Below, in pieces: positions 22,822 to 31,814 of a stretch of 45,855 nt of DNA (positions within the stretch are counted from its first letter, which is position 1; each line of letters begins with the position of its first letter). The translations under genes and the position numbers were made by a program. The notes beneath the pieces are model-generated. The model was not told the origin of the DNA. It did not search any database and saw only the letters and a list, made by a program, of their open reading frames with translations. The stretch comes from a virus. The stretch is from positions 1 through 45,855 of IMG/VR virus record IMGVR_UViG_3300020129_000030. The stretch is one strand, 5' to 3'.

Positions 22822-24648
22822 ATGGCGAAGAAACTGTTCCAAGAGAAGTATTTCACTCCTCTCTGGAATCAGACCAACCCCAACGATCCTAAGTCGATAG
22901 CGCAGACGCTGACGACTTCGCTGCAGGTCTACGACAAGTTCCACATTCTCGATCCGCACGTTCAGGGGATGCTGAAGAATGCGGAACTCGTCGGGATGCA
23001 AACCAACGATGACGGCAAGGACGAACTCTCCACGCAGCAACGCACGTCGTTCTCGCTGTGGAAGTCGATTGCCCAATCATCGAATCCGCAGTTGCTCAAG
23101 GACATGGACCCGAAGGCTCAGACCCTTTACTCCACGTTCGACGACCTCAGCAAGCATATGCCGGAAGCCGACGCATGGCGCATCGCGAAGCACATGGCGA
23201 CGCCGGATGCGAAGGAAGCCGTTGCAGCGCAGTGGCCCCATGAGGTTGAACTCAATCTGTCTCAGAACGTGCAGTCCGATCTTCAGCACTACGGTGGTGG
23301 CGTTTACAACAACGGCCTCGCCGCTCAGGACGTGATCCGCCTCGCGAAGATCAAGACCGGCATGGTCAACCTCGCTCCGAAGCAAGCAGTGGAGCAGGCC
23401 CTGGCCGAGTACAAGCAGACGCACGTCTTCGATGGTCAACACACCTACGTCGAGATTCCTGTCGATGCCAACCGCGACGAAGTCACCACGAACATCAAGC
23501 AGTACGCAGCCGATGCCGTGGCAGCACTGAAGCAGGGCAACCGCAAGAACGATCCGTACACGATCCAGTTGTTCGGGTCGGGAGCTAACGCGCAGTACCG
23601 TGCTCTCGATGCAATGGGTCACGACATCGTTCCGCCGCAGACCATGCAGCAGTTGCGGGATCGCGTCGCTGAAGTGGCGGTGACCTCGCCGGTATCGATC
23701 TACGACGCTGACAAGTTGAGCAAGCAGTTGGATGCCACGACGGTGACCAACGGTGCCTTCCCCTCAGCGCCCTCTAGCGTCACCCCTGGTGGACCTGAGC
23801 CGGTCACGCCGCAGCAGGCTTCCGAGTATTCCGCGCAGCGTCTTCTCGAGCTTCGCATCAAGGGGCCGAAGAACGGTGGCATCACCACTGAGCAGTATCA
23901 GAAGTTGATGGACCTTCGCCAGCAGAAGGGGCAAGACGATCTGCAGCAGGCACTCCAACGTGCCAAGCAAGCGCAGCAGACGTTCAGCGTGCCCGGTGCT
24001 GATGACATCCTCAACGGCAAGACCAACTTGCAACTCGGCGCTCAGACACCGCAACCTGGAGGTTTCAACTTGCAGACGAAGGACTACACGCTCCAAGCAC
24101 TTAGCAAGGGCGACCTCGACTTCGCGTTAACTTCCGCGGGCGAGGGTCTCAAGCTGTCGGTCAGCAATGATCCGAATCAGCGGGACAAGACCATCGGTCT
24201 CGGCTACAACCTGAGTGCCCGGTTCCCCGGTGAGATCGCCACTGACTTCAAGCGTGCCGGTATCGACCAGAGCCGTATTCCTGACATCACTGCCGGGAAG
24301 GCGTCGATCACGCCGCAGGAAGCCATGCGCCTCTATGCAGTGACGAAGGACCAGTACGTCGGTCGTGCCAAGCAATACTTTGGCGATGGTTGGGACAAGC
24401 TCCCCGACAACGTCAAGTCGGTGCTGACTGACATGGCGTACGTCGGCAACAAGCGTGGTACGAACTACGACCAGATGGTAGACCTGATGCGTCAAGGCAA
24501 GTTCGATGACGCCTCGAAGCTGGTCGACTCGACGTACACCGTCAAGGACGACCCGACCGTGCATCACAACATCCGTCGTGTGAATCTCTGGCGCGGGATG
24601 ATGGCAGGGACGGACACGTTCCAACAAATGATCGAAAAGGGAGTGTAA
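22822..24648 (+). CDS. Internal virion protein C, C-terminal part with GH24 lysozyme domain
   Basis: 608 residues from ATG 22822 (GAAGGAA directly upstream, so restart is possible). The frame continues from the preceding 349-residue part. The last 180 residues match T4-lysozyme-type GH24: EGLKLSVSNDPNQRDKTIGLG gives E441, D450 and T457, spaced like T4 E11, D20 and T26. In phiKMV the gp36 ejection protein carries the same kind of C-terminal lysozyme, used to open the peptidoglycan for DNA entry. It is also the only muralytic domain I can see in the whole genome, so a second role in lysis is worth asking about. Confidence 0.85.
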   Translation: MAKKLFQEKYFTPLWNQTNPNDPKSIAQTLTTSLQVYDKFHILDPHVQGMLKNAELVGMQTNDDGKDELSTQQRTSFSLWKSIAQSSNPQLLKDMDPKAQTLYSTFDDLSKHMPEADAWRIAKHMATPDAKEAVAAQWPHEVELNLSQNVQSDLQHYGGGVYNNGLAAQDVIRLAKIKTGMVNLAPKQAVEQALAEYKQTHVFDGQHTYVEIPVDANRDEVTTNIKQYAADAVAALKQGNRKNDPYTIQLFGSGANAQYRALDAMGHDIVPPQTMQQLRDRVAEVAVTSPVSIYDADKLSKQLDATTVTNGAFPSAPSSVTPGGPEPVTPQQASEYSAQRLLELRIKGPKNGGITTEQYQKLMDLRQQKGQDDLQQALQRAKQAQQTFSVPGADDILNGKTNLQLGAQTPQPGGFNLQTKDYTLQALSKGDLDFALTSAGEGLKLSVSNDPNQRDKTIGLGYNLSARFPGEIATDFKRAGIDQSRIPDITAGKASITPQEAMRLYAVTKDQYVGRAKQYFGDGWDKLPDNVKSVLTDMAYVGNKRGTNYDQMVDLMRQGKFDDASKLVDSTYTVKDDPTVHHNIRRVNLWRGMMAGTDTFQQMIEKGV

Positions 24649-24654
24649 CAACAC

Positions 24655-27600
24655 ATGGCCGATCTCCAGTTCCAGTATCAAGATACACAGGCAGGGGATC
24701 GTGCTCAAGCGGCGGCAGAGGAACAGGCAACTGCTCCTAAGCCGCCCATCCCTGACTTCGGTTCGCTAGTCTCGGCGCAGTGGCGGCAGAATGCCATGAC
24801 GCCGACGCTCGTGCAGAAGTTGTTCGGCCCGGGTGAAGACACACCCAACCCCGACTTCTACACGACGCCTGAGATGCTTCAGGAAACGCAGAAGAAGAAC
24901 AACTTCCCCGATGAGTGGATGCAATCCTACATCGGTGCGAAGTCACAGAATATGTACGACCACATCACCGACCAGTTGGTTCAGAAGCGTACTGACGATC
25001 AGACGCTCGCTGCTGGTCGTGGCTTCAGCACGATTGCTGGCGCTACCACAATGGCCGATCCCGTCGAGGCAATGATCTACGGCGTCGGTGGTGGTGTGGG
25101 TTGGGCCGCGAAAGGTACGCGACTCGCTCGAGTATTCAAGGCGGGGCTGGCTAACGGCACCGCGGCATACTCGGTCGAGAAGTACCTCACGGAGCAGCAG
25201 GACCAACGCGATCCGCACGACGCAGCGATGGCAGGCTTCACAGGCTTCCTCCTTGGGGCACCCCTTGGACTCCTCTCGCCCGCCGAGAACGAACTCCTGC
25301 GTGCCGGTGCTCGCGACGCTTACACGTCAACACAGTTGCAGAAGATCAAGGGCGATGGTATGCCCCTCACCCCCGCGGGTGAGATGCGCCTAGTCCGCGC
25401 ACAGGGTCCGTACACGGGCGAGAAGTTCACCCCGCCGACTCCGTCACTCTCGGCAGAGGAAGCTCGCGCCCAAGCGCTGAAGAACCTGACGCCGACGTTC
25501 GAGCAGGAGCTTCAACCGCTCCGCGGCGAGTTGGACATCAACGAAGCCAAGACCATGCAGGACCAGGGTCTCAGTGGCTTCACCGGACAACTGCGTGATC
25601 TGGCTGAGGCGAATCAGGCCGAGGCTGATCATGTCGCGCTACAGAACGGTCAGGTGCCCGCACGCTTCGAGGATCGCGTCGCTGCAGAAGCGGCCAATCT
25701 CCAGAAGGGGATGCAACGCAAACCCCTGGCAGGTGCCCTCGGTGAAGCCTACCCTGACACCGGCCCGCTCACCTTCGAGCACCCTGAGAACCTCTCGCCT
25801 GAAGCTATGGCTCGGCGTGAAGAACTCGGGCAGGCTGCATCCGATGTAGCCGACTCGGGGTTCCTCGGGGGTTCCGTAGGTGCCGCGCAGGTGGGCGAAG
25901 TGCCCGACGTGCGGTCAGCGAAACTCTGGCTCGGCAACCCGTTCACCGGGAAGCCGATGACTGTCTTCGGCAAGAAGATTCCGATCCGGTGGGACTACCG
26001 GGCAATGTTCGAGCGTAGTGACAATCCTATGGCTCGGAAGATTGGTCGCCTGTTCGCAGCAGAGTCTGTGGGCATGGAAGGTCACTACGCAGTCGAGCCG
26101 ACAGTATCCGAGTTGGCGCAGTTGCGGATGATGAAGGATGGCGGGCAGTACGTCCTCGAGCAGCGCAAAGCTTGGGACGCATACTCGAAACGCATGGGCT
26201 ATGGCTGGAAGCAGCGTAGCCTTGCGGGTCCCGAAGCCGCCGACTTCTTCAAGTCCGTGACTGACATCGTCAACGGTGACAGACAACTCGCGGAGTCGAT
26301 GCCCGAAGCGGCAGGCTTCGCGAAGGTGCAGCAGAAGTTGCAGGACGGGCTGTACGAAGACAACGTAAAGCTCGGCGTTCCGCATGACGAGCAGGGCATC
26401 AAGGACTACATGATGCGCCGTGCCAACTACGATGGCATCAACCGCATGAGAGCAGAGCACGGTCCTGATCGTGTCCTCGACCTCGTGAAGAAGGCAGTCA
26501 TTGCCCGCGGTGGTGTCACTGACGAAGGTGCGGAGCGTGTGGCGAAGCAATGGTTCACGCGCACCACTCGTCGTCAGTTCGACCCGAAGGCGCAGTCAGC
26601 CTTTATGACTTCGACCGACCGTGAAGCTCTCGTCAAGTCCGTGATGGAAGATGCAACCCTTCAGGACCCCGAGAAGGAAGCTTTGCTCGACCTCTTGGGC
26701 ACGCTGCCTGAGAAGCAACCGACTGTCGAGTCCTCACGCATGAAGGCACGCATCTCGCTCGATCCCAACTACTCCATTACCTACAAGGACGCCAACGGTG
26801 TCGACAAGGTAATGTCGATGAAGGATATGTTCGAGCGTGACTCTCGTACGCTGTGGGCGCAATACTCACGGCAGATGAGTGGCCTGTACGGTCGCGCCAA
26901 GCTCGGCATCAAGAGCGACGCAGACTTCGAGAAGCTCATCAGCGATATGCACGACTGGCACGCTGCTAACGGCAACCCTGCCGATGCAGAGGCCATGAAG
27001 GCACTCGATACGCACGCGCACGATCTCAACGACTTCGTGCTCGGCAAGCCGATGGGCGGGGGCAACCCCAACTCCCGGTGGGAGCGAACGTACCGTGTAA
27101 TGCGGGACATGAACTTCATCCGGCAGTCAGGCTCGTTCGGCATGGCGCAACTTCCCGACATGGGTCAGCTCGTCGGCTTCACAGGCTGGCGTGCGATGGG
27201 TCAGCAGATGCCCGAGTTGGAGAACATCATCAAGCTCGCGAAAGCCGGTCAGATGGATGACCAGCTTCAGCGTGACTTGGTGAACATCTTCGGCGGCGGC
27301 ACCGAGATGCACCAGCACAATCCGATCTGGAAAGACATCAGCGAGTTCACTCCCGACTCGGGCTTAACCAAGCTCGAATCGATGACACGCACTGGCGCAA
27401 ACGCCATGTCGTACGCGAACGGGATGATGGGCGTGCGGACGTTCGAGAAGACCATTGCCGGTCGCGCTATCGCGCAGCGGTTGATGGACTACGCCAACGG
27501 CACTCAGAAGATGGGTGCTGACATGGTGAAGCGTCTTGCTGCCGAAGGCTTAGGCGAAGACACGCTCGAGCAGGTCCTCGACAGGTTCCGCACACACGGG

Positions 27601-28326
27601 ACTGTGGAGGGTCCATCGAAGAAGCTGACGCACCTGGATGTGGAGTCGTGGGCGAAGCAGTCCCCGAAGTCCTACGATGCGTTCCAGTTGGCGATGTTCC
27701 GTACCACGCGTCGGTTCATCCATGACTACACGATTGGAGAGACCGGCCCCTGGATGCACACCATCCTCGGACGACTGCTCACGCAGTTCCGCCACTTCAA
27801 CTTGGTGGCGTGGTCGAAGCAAACGCTCTACGGTGTCCACCACTTCGGACCTTCAACGCTGCACGGTTGGATGATGTCCGCGCTGATGGGCGGCTTGTCG
27901 TACACCGGGTTAACCGCGATGAACTACGCGAACAATCCCGAGGAACTAGCAAAGCGGCTGTCACCCGACCACATTGGTATCGGAGCACTCAGTCGTGCTA
28001 ACTGGTCCTCAATCGTTCCGATGACTAGCGGCACCCTGTCTTCGATGATGTTCAACTCGAACCCGTGGGAGTTCGGGCGTGCCTCAGGTCTCGACCAAAA
28101 CGTCGTTACCGGCAACCCGTACTACGACCTCGTCTACAACAAGGCTTACGGCACGATGCGAAGCGCTGCTCAGTCGGCGTTCACCAACGACTACGTCTGG
28201 ACGCAGCACGATGCACGCAACTCGATGCAAATGCTTCCCAACCTCTACGGGATGCAGAACCTGATCCACTCAGTAACGGGCAATCTCCCGAAGAGCAACT
28301 ATCTTCGGCAGGGTCTGAAGCAGTAG
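24655..28326 (+). CDS. Internal virion protein D, T7 gp16/phiKMV gp37-like
   Basis: 1223 residues, the largest protein, matching the size and place of T7 gp16 (1318). It is largely helical with a hydrophobic stretch around residues 125-200 (IYGVGGGVGWAAKGTRLARVF, AGFTGFLLGAPLGLLSP) that may cross the inner membrane. No N-terminal transglycosylase motif like that of T7 gp16 is evident; that activity seems to have been moved to the gp15-like protein. The C-terminal part contains RTTRRFIHDYTIGE and HFNLVAWSKQTLYG. It would form the inner part of the ejection tube and pull DNA into the cell. Confidence 0.85.
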   Translation: MADLQFQYQDTQAGDRAQAAAEEQATAPKPPIPDFGSLVSAQWRQNAMTPTLVQKLFGPGEDTPNPDFYTTPEMLQETQKKNNFPDEWMQSYIGAKSQNMYDHITDQLVQKRTDDQTLAAGRGFSTIAGATTMADPVEAMIYGVGGGVGWAAKGTRLARVFKAGLANGTAAYSVEKYLTEQQDQRDPHDAAMAGFTGFLLGAPLGLLSPAENELLRAGARDAYTSTQLQKIKGDGMPLTPAGEMRLVRAQGPYTGEKFTPPTPSLSAEEARAQALKNLTPTFEQELQPLRGELDINEAKTMQDQGLSGFTGQLRDLAEANQAEADHVALQNGQVPARFEDRVAAEAANLQKGMQRKPLAGALGEAYPDTGPLTFEHPENLSPEAMARREELGQAASDVADSGFLGGSVGAAQVGEVPDVRSAKLWLGNPFTGKPMTVFGKKIPIRWDYRAMFERSDNPMARKIGRLFAAESVGMEGHYAVEPTVSELAQLRMMKDGGQYVLEQRKAWDAYSKRMGYGWKQRSLAGPEAADFFKSVTDIVNGDRQLAESMPEAAGFAKVQQKLQDGLYEDNVKLGVPHDEQGIKDYMMRRANYDGINRMRAEHGPDRVLDLVKKAVIARGGVTDEGAERVAKQWFTRTTRRQFDPKAQSAFMTSTDREALVKSVMEDATLQDPEKEALLDLLGTLPEKQPTVESSRMKARISLDPNYSITYKDANGVDKVMSMKDMFERDSRTLWAQYSRQMSGLYGRAKLGIKSDADFEKLISDMHDWHAANGNPADAEAMKALDTHAHDLNDFVLGKPMGGGNPNSRWERTYRVMRDMNFIRQSGSFGMAQLPDMGQLVGFTGWRAMGQQMPELENIIKLAKAGQMDDQLQRDLVNIFGGGTEMHQHNPIWKDISEFTPDSGLTKLESMTRTGANAMSYANGMMGVRTFEKTIAGRAIAQRLMDYANGTQKMGADMVKRLAAEGLGEDTLEQVLDRFRTHGTVEGPSKKLTHLDVESWAKQSPKSYDAFQLAMFRTTRRFIHDYTIGETGPWMHTILGRLLTQFRHFNLVAWSKQTLYGVHHFGPSTLHGWMMSALMGGLSYTGLTAMNYANNPEELAKRLSPDHIGIGALSRANWSSIVPMTSGTLSSMMFNSNPWEFGRASGLDQNVVTGNPYYDLVYNKAYGTMRSAAQSAFTNDYVWTQHDARNSMQMLPNLYGMQNLIHSVTGNLPKSNYLRQGLKQ

Positions 28327-28334
28327 CAAGACTC

Positions 28335-28359
28335 CCTCGGGCGCAGGTCAGGCCCGAGG
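28335..28359 (+). promoter_or_regulatory. Perfect hairpin before the first tail fibre gene
   Basis: CCTCGGGC/GCCCGAGG, an 8-bp perfect stem with a 9-base loop, 8 bases after the stop of the gp16-like gene. A C-rich rather than T-rich stretch follows, so termination is doubtful. The tail fibre ATG 23 bases later has no clear Shine-Dalgarno sequence, a combination also seen at the capsid gene. Confidence 0.45.
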
Positions 28360-28382
28360 CCCCATTCCCCCAACGGTCCCCT

Positions 28383-30893
28383 ATGGCTTACTCCAACGTC
28401 ACCTATACCGGCAATGGTTCGCAGCAGAACTTCGCTGTACCGTTCCCGTACCTTGATCCTTCGCACGTTGCTGTGACCGTCAATGGGATCGCAGCGGCGT
28501 TCGTGTGGCTGAACCCCAACACTGTCCAGATCACTGCGACCCCGGCGAACAACGCTGTGGTCCTGATCGCTCGGAACTCCAACCGACAGGCCCGCCTCTC
28601 GAGCTACGAAGACGCACAGGTCCTGACCGAAGCAGCGATGGACTTCGATGCGCTGCAACTGTTCTACGTCGCGCAGGAAGCCTTCGACGCTGTGGCCTCA
28701 GCCGCGGTCGGTGGCGATATGCTCCGTTCGATGAACCTCTCGGACGTGTACGACCTCAACGCTGCTCGGCTCAACCTCGGTGCTCTGGCGAAGGCCGGGG
28801 ACTCGATGGCTGGCCCTCTGTTCCTCGCGGGTGCCCCAGGCTCCCCTAACGAAGCTGCAACGAAAGCTTACGTCGACTCAGTGCTCGGCACGGTCGGCGC
28901 AGTGTCCAGCGTCAACGGACGCGCAGGCGTCGTGGTGATCAACTCAGGGGACGTAACGGGTGCCCTAGGGTTCAGCCCGGTCAACAAGGCTGGCGACACG
29001 ATGTCCGGTCTGCTGCTCCTCTCGGCGGACCCGGTGGCTGCGCTCGGCGCTGCGACCAAGCAATACGTCGATGCCCATGCGGGCGGCGGCGGAAGCACGA
29101 ATGACTGGACCTTCCCGGCAGCGGCCACTTCAACGGCCACCGCGACGGTCAACAAGACTCAGGCCCCGGCTGCACTGAATGATGGCGTGGCTGACATCTC
29201 ATTCCTCCGCAATGGCGGGGTGAGCGTGTATGGCTGGAAATACAACTTCGCAGTCACCGCGGCAGTGGGCGCAGGCGTCACCGACGTGGGCACCCATGTC
29301 TACGCTCGCTCTACTGCGATCAACGGTGGTGGCCTCATGGGTCACCGTGTGGTCGCTGCGGGTCCCAAGACGAACACCGGCAACTGGTTCGTCGGTGCGA
29401 TGCAGCTTGCTCCCTTCGAGCGCTTCGCGGACTCCGGTCTGCTCACAGCACTATCGGGACACAAGACGACCTATGGTCTCTCAATCCAACCCGCGTACAA
29501 CGAGGATGCCGGTGATGGCGCAGTCGCAGGATTCAACGTATCCGCTGGTGTGGCGTTCTCCAAGTCCACCACCGGCAGCGTCAAGCTCTGGACTGGACTG
29601 CTTGCTGAGACAGATAGTATTGCTCCAGGTGGTCACTTCGCGTACCTCAACGGTGGCTCCACGTCGGGCAGCGCCCCGGCCTCAGCCATGTTCCTTGCTG
29701 GCGACTTCGACAAGGGTATCGACTTCCGTAGTGCAACGCTGACTGATGTTGGTGGTGCGATTGCTGTGTGGCTCGCTCAGGGCCAGCAGATCAACTACGG
29801 TTCGGTCTCCAAGATTTACGAAGACGTGAGTGGCAACCTCACCTTCTCCGACTCGATTGCTGGCGCTCACACGCTCGCAGCCCTGGCGGCAGGTGGTGGC
29901 GGTTCGATCCTCTCGACGAACAACACGTTCACCGGCAACAACATCTTCAACAAGAACGATGCGGTCAACGCACCGACCGTTCTGGTTGAGTCGCTCGCGC
30001 AGGGTGCGCTGTCGGCTGGCGGCATTCTCGCCACCGGCTACACGACCTCGTTCGACGTTCGCAAGACCGCGCTTATCTCGGAAGCTGCTGCAGGGTTCTA
30101 CTCGACAGCGGCGTACATCCAGCACAAGGTCACTGGCAACACGACCGTTAACGCTGGCTCCGCGGGTCTCCGTGTCGCACTCGATACGACGCAGACTCGC
30201 ACCGGGTCGGTCACCAACGACGCCACCGCGGTCTACGCTGGTCTGCGTAACGCTGGCACGGATGTGGGTGGCTTCGGCTACCACGTCGATGCCTACCACG
30301 CAGCCTCGGGCAGCAACTCGGTGACGTATGGCTACAGCGCCGAGATGTACCGCACCACGACCGCGGGCTTCACCATTGGCTACCGTCTGCAAACTCTGGA
30401 CGCTGGCTTCGGTGGTGGTCAAGACAACGACTATGGGTTCGCTGCGATCCCCGGTGGGGGCACCACGAAGTTCAAGTCAGTGTTCGCTGGCGGCATTGCT
30501 GAAGTTGGCGTGCTCTCCTGCAACCGCGGTCTGGACTTCCGGTATCTCTCGCCGTCAGTGTCTTCGATCACGATCCCGAGTGACACCGCAATGTTCTGGG
30601 ATACGGGCGAAGGCATCAGCCAGAAGTTCAAGTCGAGCACGGGTGACATCGAGTTCTCCAACCTCGGGACACAGCACTTCGGTCTCGGGATGTCGAACGG
30701 TGTGCTCAAGCAGTGGGACGGTACCAACGGTGCGTTCGGTGACTACTATGTCGACGCAGCGGGTACGCAATCTGCGGTCCTCAGCGTTCGCTCGGGTGCC
30801 CGCACGTCTGCTCCTGCGAACCCTAGCTCGATCTCCAACTGGCTCGTCATCAAGCTCGACGGAACCAAGTATCGTCTTCCACTCTACCTGTAA
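28383..30893 (+). CDS. Tail fibre protein 1, T7 gp17-type N-terminus
   Basis: 836 residues from ATG 28383. The first 150 residues have the tail-attachment domain of T7 gp17 type: YTGNGSQQNFAVPFPYLDPSHV, then LIARNSNRQARLSSYEDAQVLT and QLFYVAQEAFDA. The shaft has fibre repeats (TKAYVDSVLGTV, AGDTMSGLLLLSADPVAALG-type). The C-terminal half is beta-rich and presumably binds the receptor. A second fibre (31815) has the same N-terminal domain. The frame open from 28065 overlaps the previous gene, so 28383 is preferred although no ribosome binding site is obvious. Confidence 0.85.
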   Translation: MAYSNVTYTGNGSQQNFAVPFPYLDPSHVAVTVNGIAAAFVWLNPNTVQITATPANNAVVLIARNSNRQARLSSYEDAQVLTEAAMDFDALQLFYVAQEAFDAVASAAVGGDMLRSMNLSDVYDLNAARLNLGALAKAGDSMAGPLFLAGAPGSPNEAATKAYVDSVLGTVGAVSSVNGRAGVVVINSGDVTGALGFSPVNKAGDTMSGLLLLSADPVAALGAATKQYVDAHAGGGGSTNDWTFPAAATSTATATVNKTQAPAALNDGVADISFLRNGGVSVYGWKYNFAVTAAVGAGVTDVGTHVYARSTAINGGGLMGHRVVAAGPKTNTGNWFVGAMQLAPFERFADSGLLTALSGHKTTYGLSIQPAYNEDAGDGAVAGFNVSAGVAFSKSTTGSVKLWTGLLAETDSIAPGGHFAYLNGGSTSGSAPASAMFLAGDFDKGIDFRSATLTDVGGAIAVWLAQGQQINYGSVSKIYEDVSGNLTFSDSIAGAHTLAALAAGGGGSILSTNNTFTGNNIFNKNDAVNAPTVLVESLAQGALSAGGILATGYTTSFDVRKTALISEAAAGFYSTAAYIQHKVTGNTTVNAGSAGLRVALDTTQTRTGSVTNDATAVYAGLRNAGTDVGGFGYHVDAYHAASGSNSVTYGYSAEMYRTTTAGFTIGYRLQTLDAGFGGGQDNDYGFAAIPGGGTTKFKSVFAGGIAEVGVLSCNRGLDFRYLSPSVSSITIPSDTAMFWDTGEGISQKFKSSTGDIEFSNLGTQHFGLGMSNGVLKQWDGTNGAFGDYYVDAAGTQSAVLSVRSGARTSAPANPSSISNWLVIKLDGTKYRLPLYL

Positions 30894-30902
30894 GGAGTCG
30901 CC

Positions 30903-31583
30903 GTGCCAGTTTCAATTCAGCGGCTCATGCAGGATGCAGCGGATGCCGAAGCTCAGGTCCGTGCAACGCCCCCGCCGATTCCTGCGGGGCTGGCAACAAT
31001 CGCCACAAGTGGCGCGGCATCGGACCTAACCGGAACGGTGCCTGCCACGAAGGGCGGATCGTTGGTGTTGTTGCAGACCTACGCACCCGCGAACGTCCTG
31101 ACGGTTGATGTCACCTCCGTGATAACGGGGACCTATGACGAATACGTCATCGACTTCCTCAACCTGTTGCCAGCGACGAATGCGGTAGCTTTGAACTTCA
31201 CCCTGTCGACCGACAACGGTTCAACTTGGTTGAGCGCGAACTACAGTTACGCGCACAGCATCGTGGTCCAGCCTGGGTCAGCAGTGACCTCGGGTGGGTC
31301 CTCGTCCGCTGCAACTATTCAACCTGTTGCCTCAGCACTGGCAACATCCCCGCTGATTGGTACCAGTGGCTCGATCAAGCTCTTCGATCCACGGAACACC
31401 AGCTTCGGCAAGCACATGATGTACGACCTGATCAATCAGGCGTCGACTGACAGTCTGCTCCGCAAGATCAGCGGCTTCGGTGCAAACAGCACCTTGTCCG
31501 CGGTAACCGCACTGCGCTTCCAGTTCAGTTCGGGAAACATCCTCTCAGGCAGCGTCCGAGTCTTCGGCGTCGCCAAATCGTAA
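30903..31583 (+). CDS. Tail fibre-associated protein, possible receptor-binding or adhesin
   Basis: 226 residues from GTG 30903, with AAGGAG at 30892-30897. N-terminus helical (RLMQDAADAEAQVRA), then a beta-rich region (VDVTSVITGTYDEYVIDFLNL, FTLSTDNGSTWLSANYSYA) ending SGSVRVFGVAKS. Such C-terminal blocks are common in phage tail proteins that carry a carbohydrate-binding domain. It starts 7 bases after the fibre stop and probably belongs to the adsorption apparatus, as a fibre tip or a branching partner. Confidence 0.6.
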   Translation: MPVSIQRLMQDAADAEAQVRATPPPIPAGLATIATSGAASDLTGTVPATKGGSLVLLQTYAPANVLTVDVTSVITGTYDEYVIDFLNLLPATNAVALNFTLSTDNGSTWLSANYSYAHSIVVQPGSAVTSGGSSSAATIQPVASALATSPLIGTSGSIKLFDPRNTSFGKHMMYDLINQASTDSLLRKISGFGANSTLSAVTALRFQFSSGNILSGSVRVFGVAKS

Positions 31584-31601
31584 CCTTCCTCAAGGACCCT
31601 C

Positions 31602-31811
31602 ATGGACCGCATTCAAGTCGCCAAGCTCGCCGTCGAAAACAACGCCCTGCAACTCGAGAACATCCGCCTCAGCATGGAAGTGCTGAAGGGCAACGGGCGT
31701 GAATTCATGGCGCAGCAACCGGCGCTCTTGGCTGAACTGAAGGCCGCGCAAGACGAAGCCGCTGAAGCCGCGAAGCCTGCGGATGCACCGGCAGCGCCCG
31801 CCACGGAGTAA
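31602..31811 (+). CDS. Small coiled-coil protein of unknown function
   Basis: 69 residues from ATG 31602 (AAGGA at 31591-31595). The first 50 residues are heptad-like (NNALQLENIRLSMEVLKGN, LLAELKAAQDEAAEAA), the end is alanine/proline-rich. Located between two fibre genes; could be a fibre-assembly chaperone, but nothing besides position supports it. Confidence 0.55.
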   Translation: MDRIQVAKLAVENNALQLENIRLSMEVLKGNGREFMAQQPALLAELKAAQDEAAEAAKPADAPAAPATE

Positions 31812-31814
31812 CCC

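Noticed and set aside
24655-25200. Transglycosylase domain at the N-terminus of the gp16-like protein
   Set aside because: T7 gp16 has one, but I see no catalytic Glu motif of that type here; the lysozyme domain is in the neighbouring gene.
28065-28382. Earlier start for tail fibre 1
   Set aside because: The extension lies inside the gp16-like gene and its translation has no fibre-like character; the known attachment domain begins at 28383.
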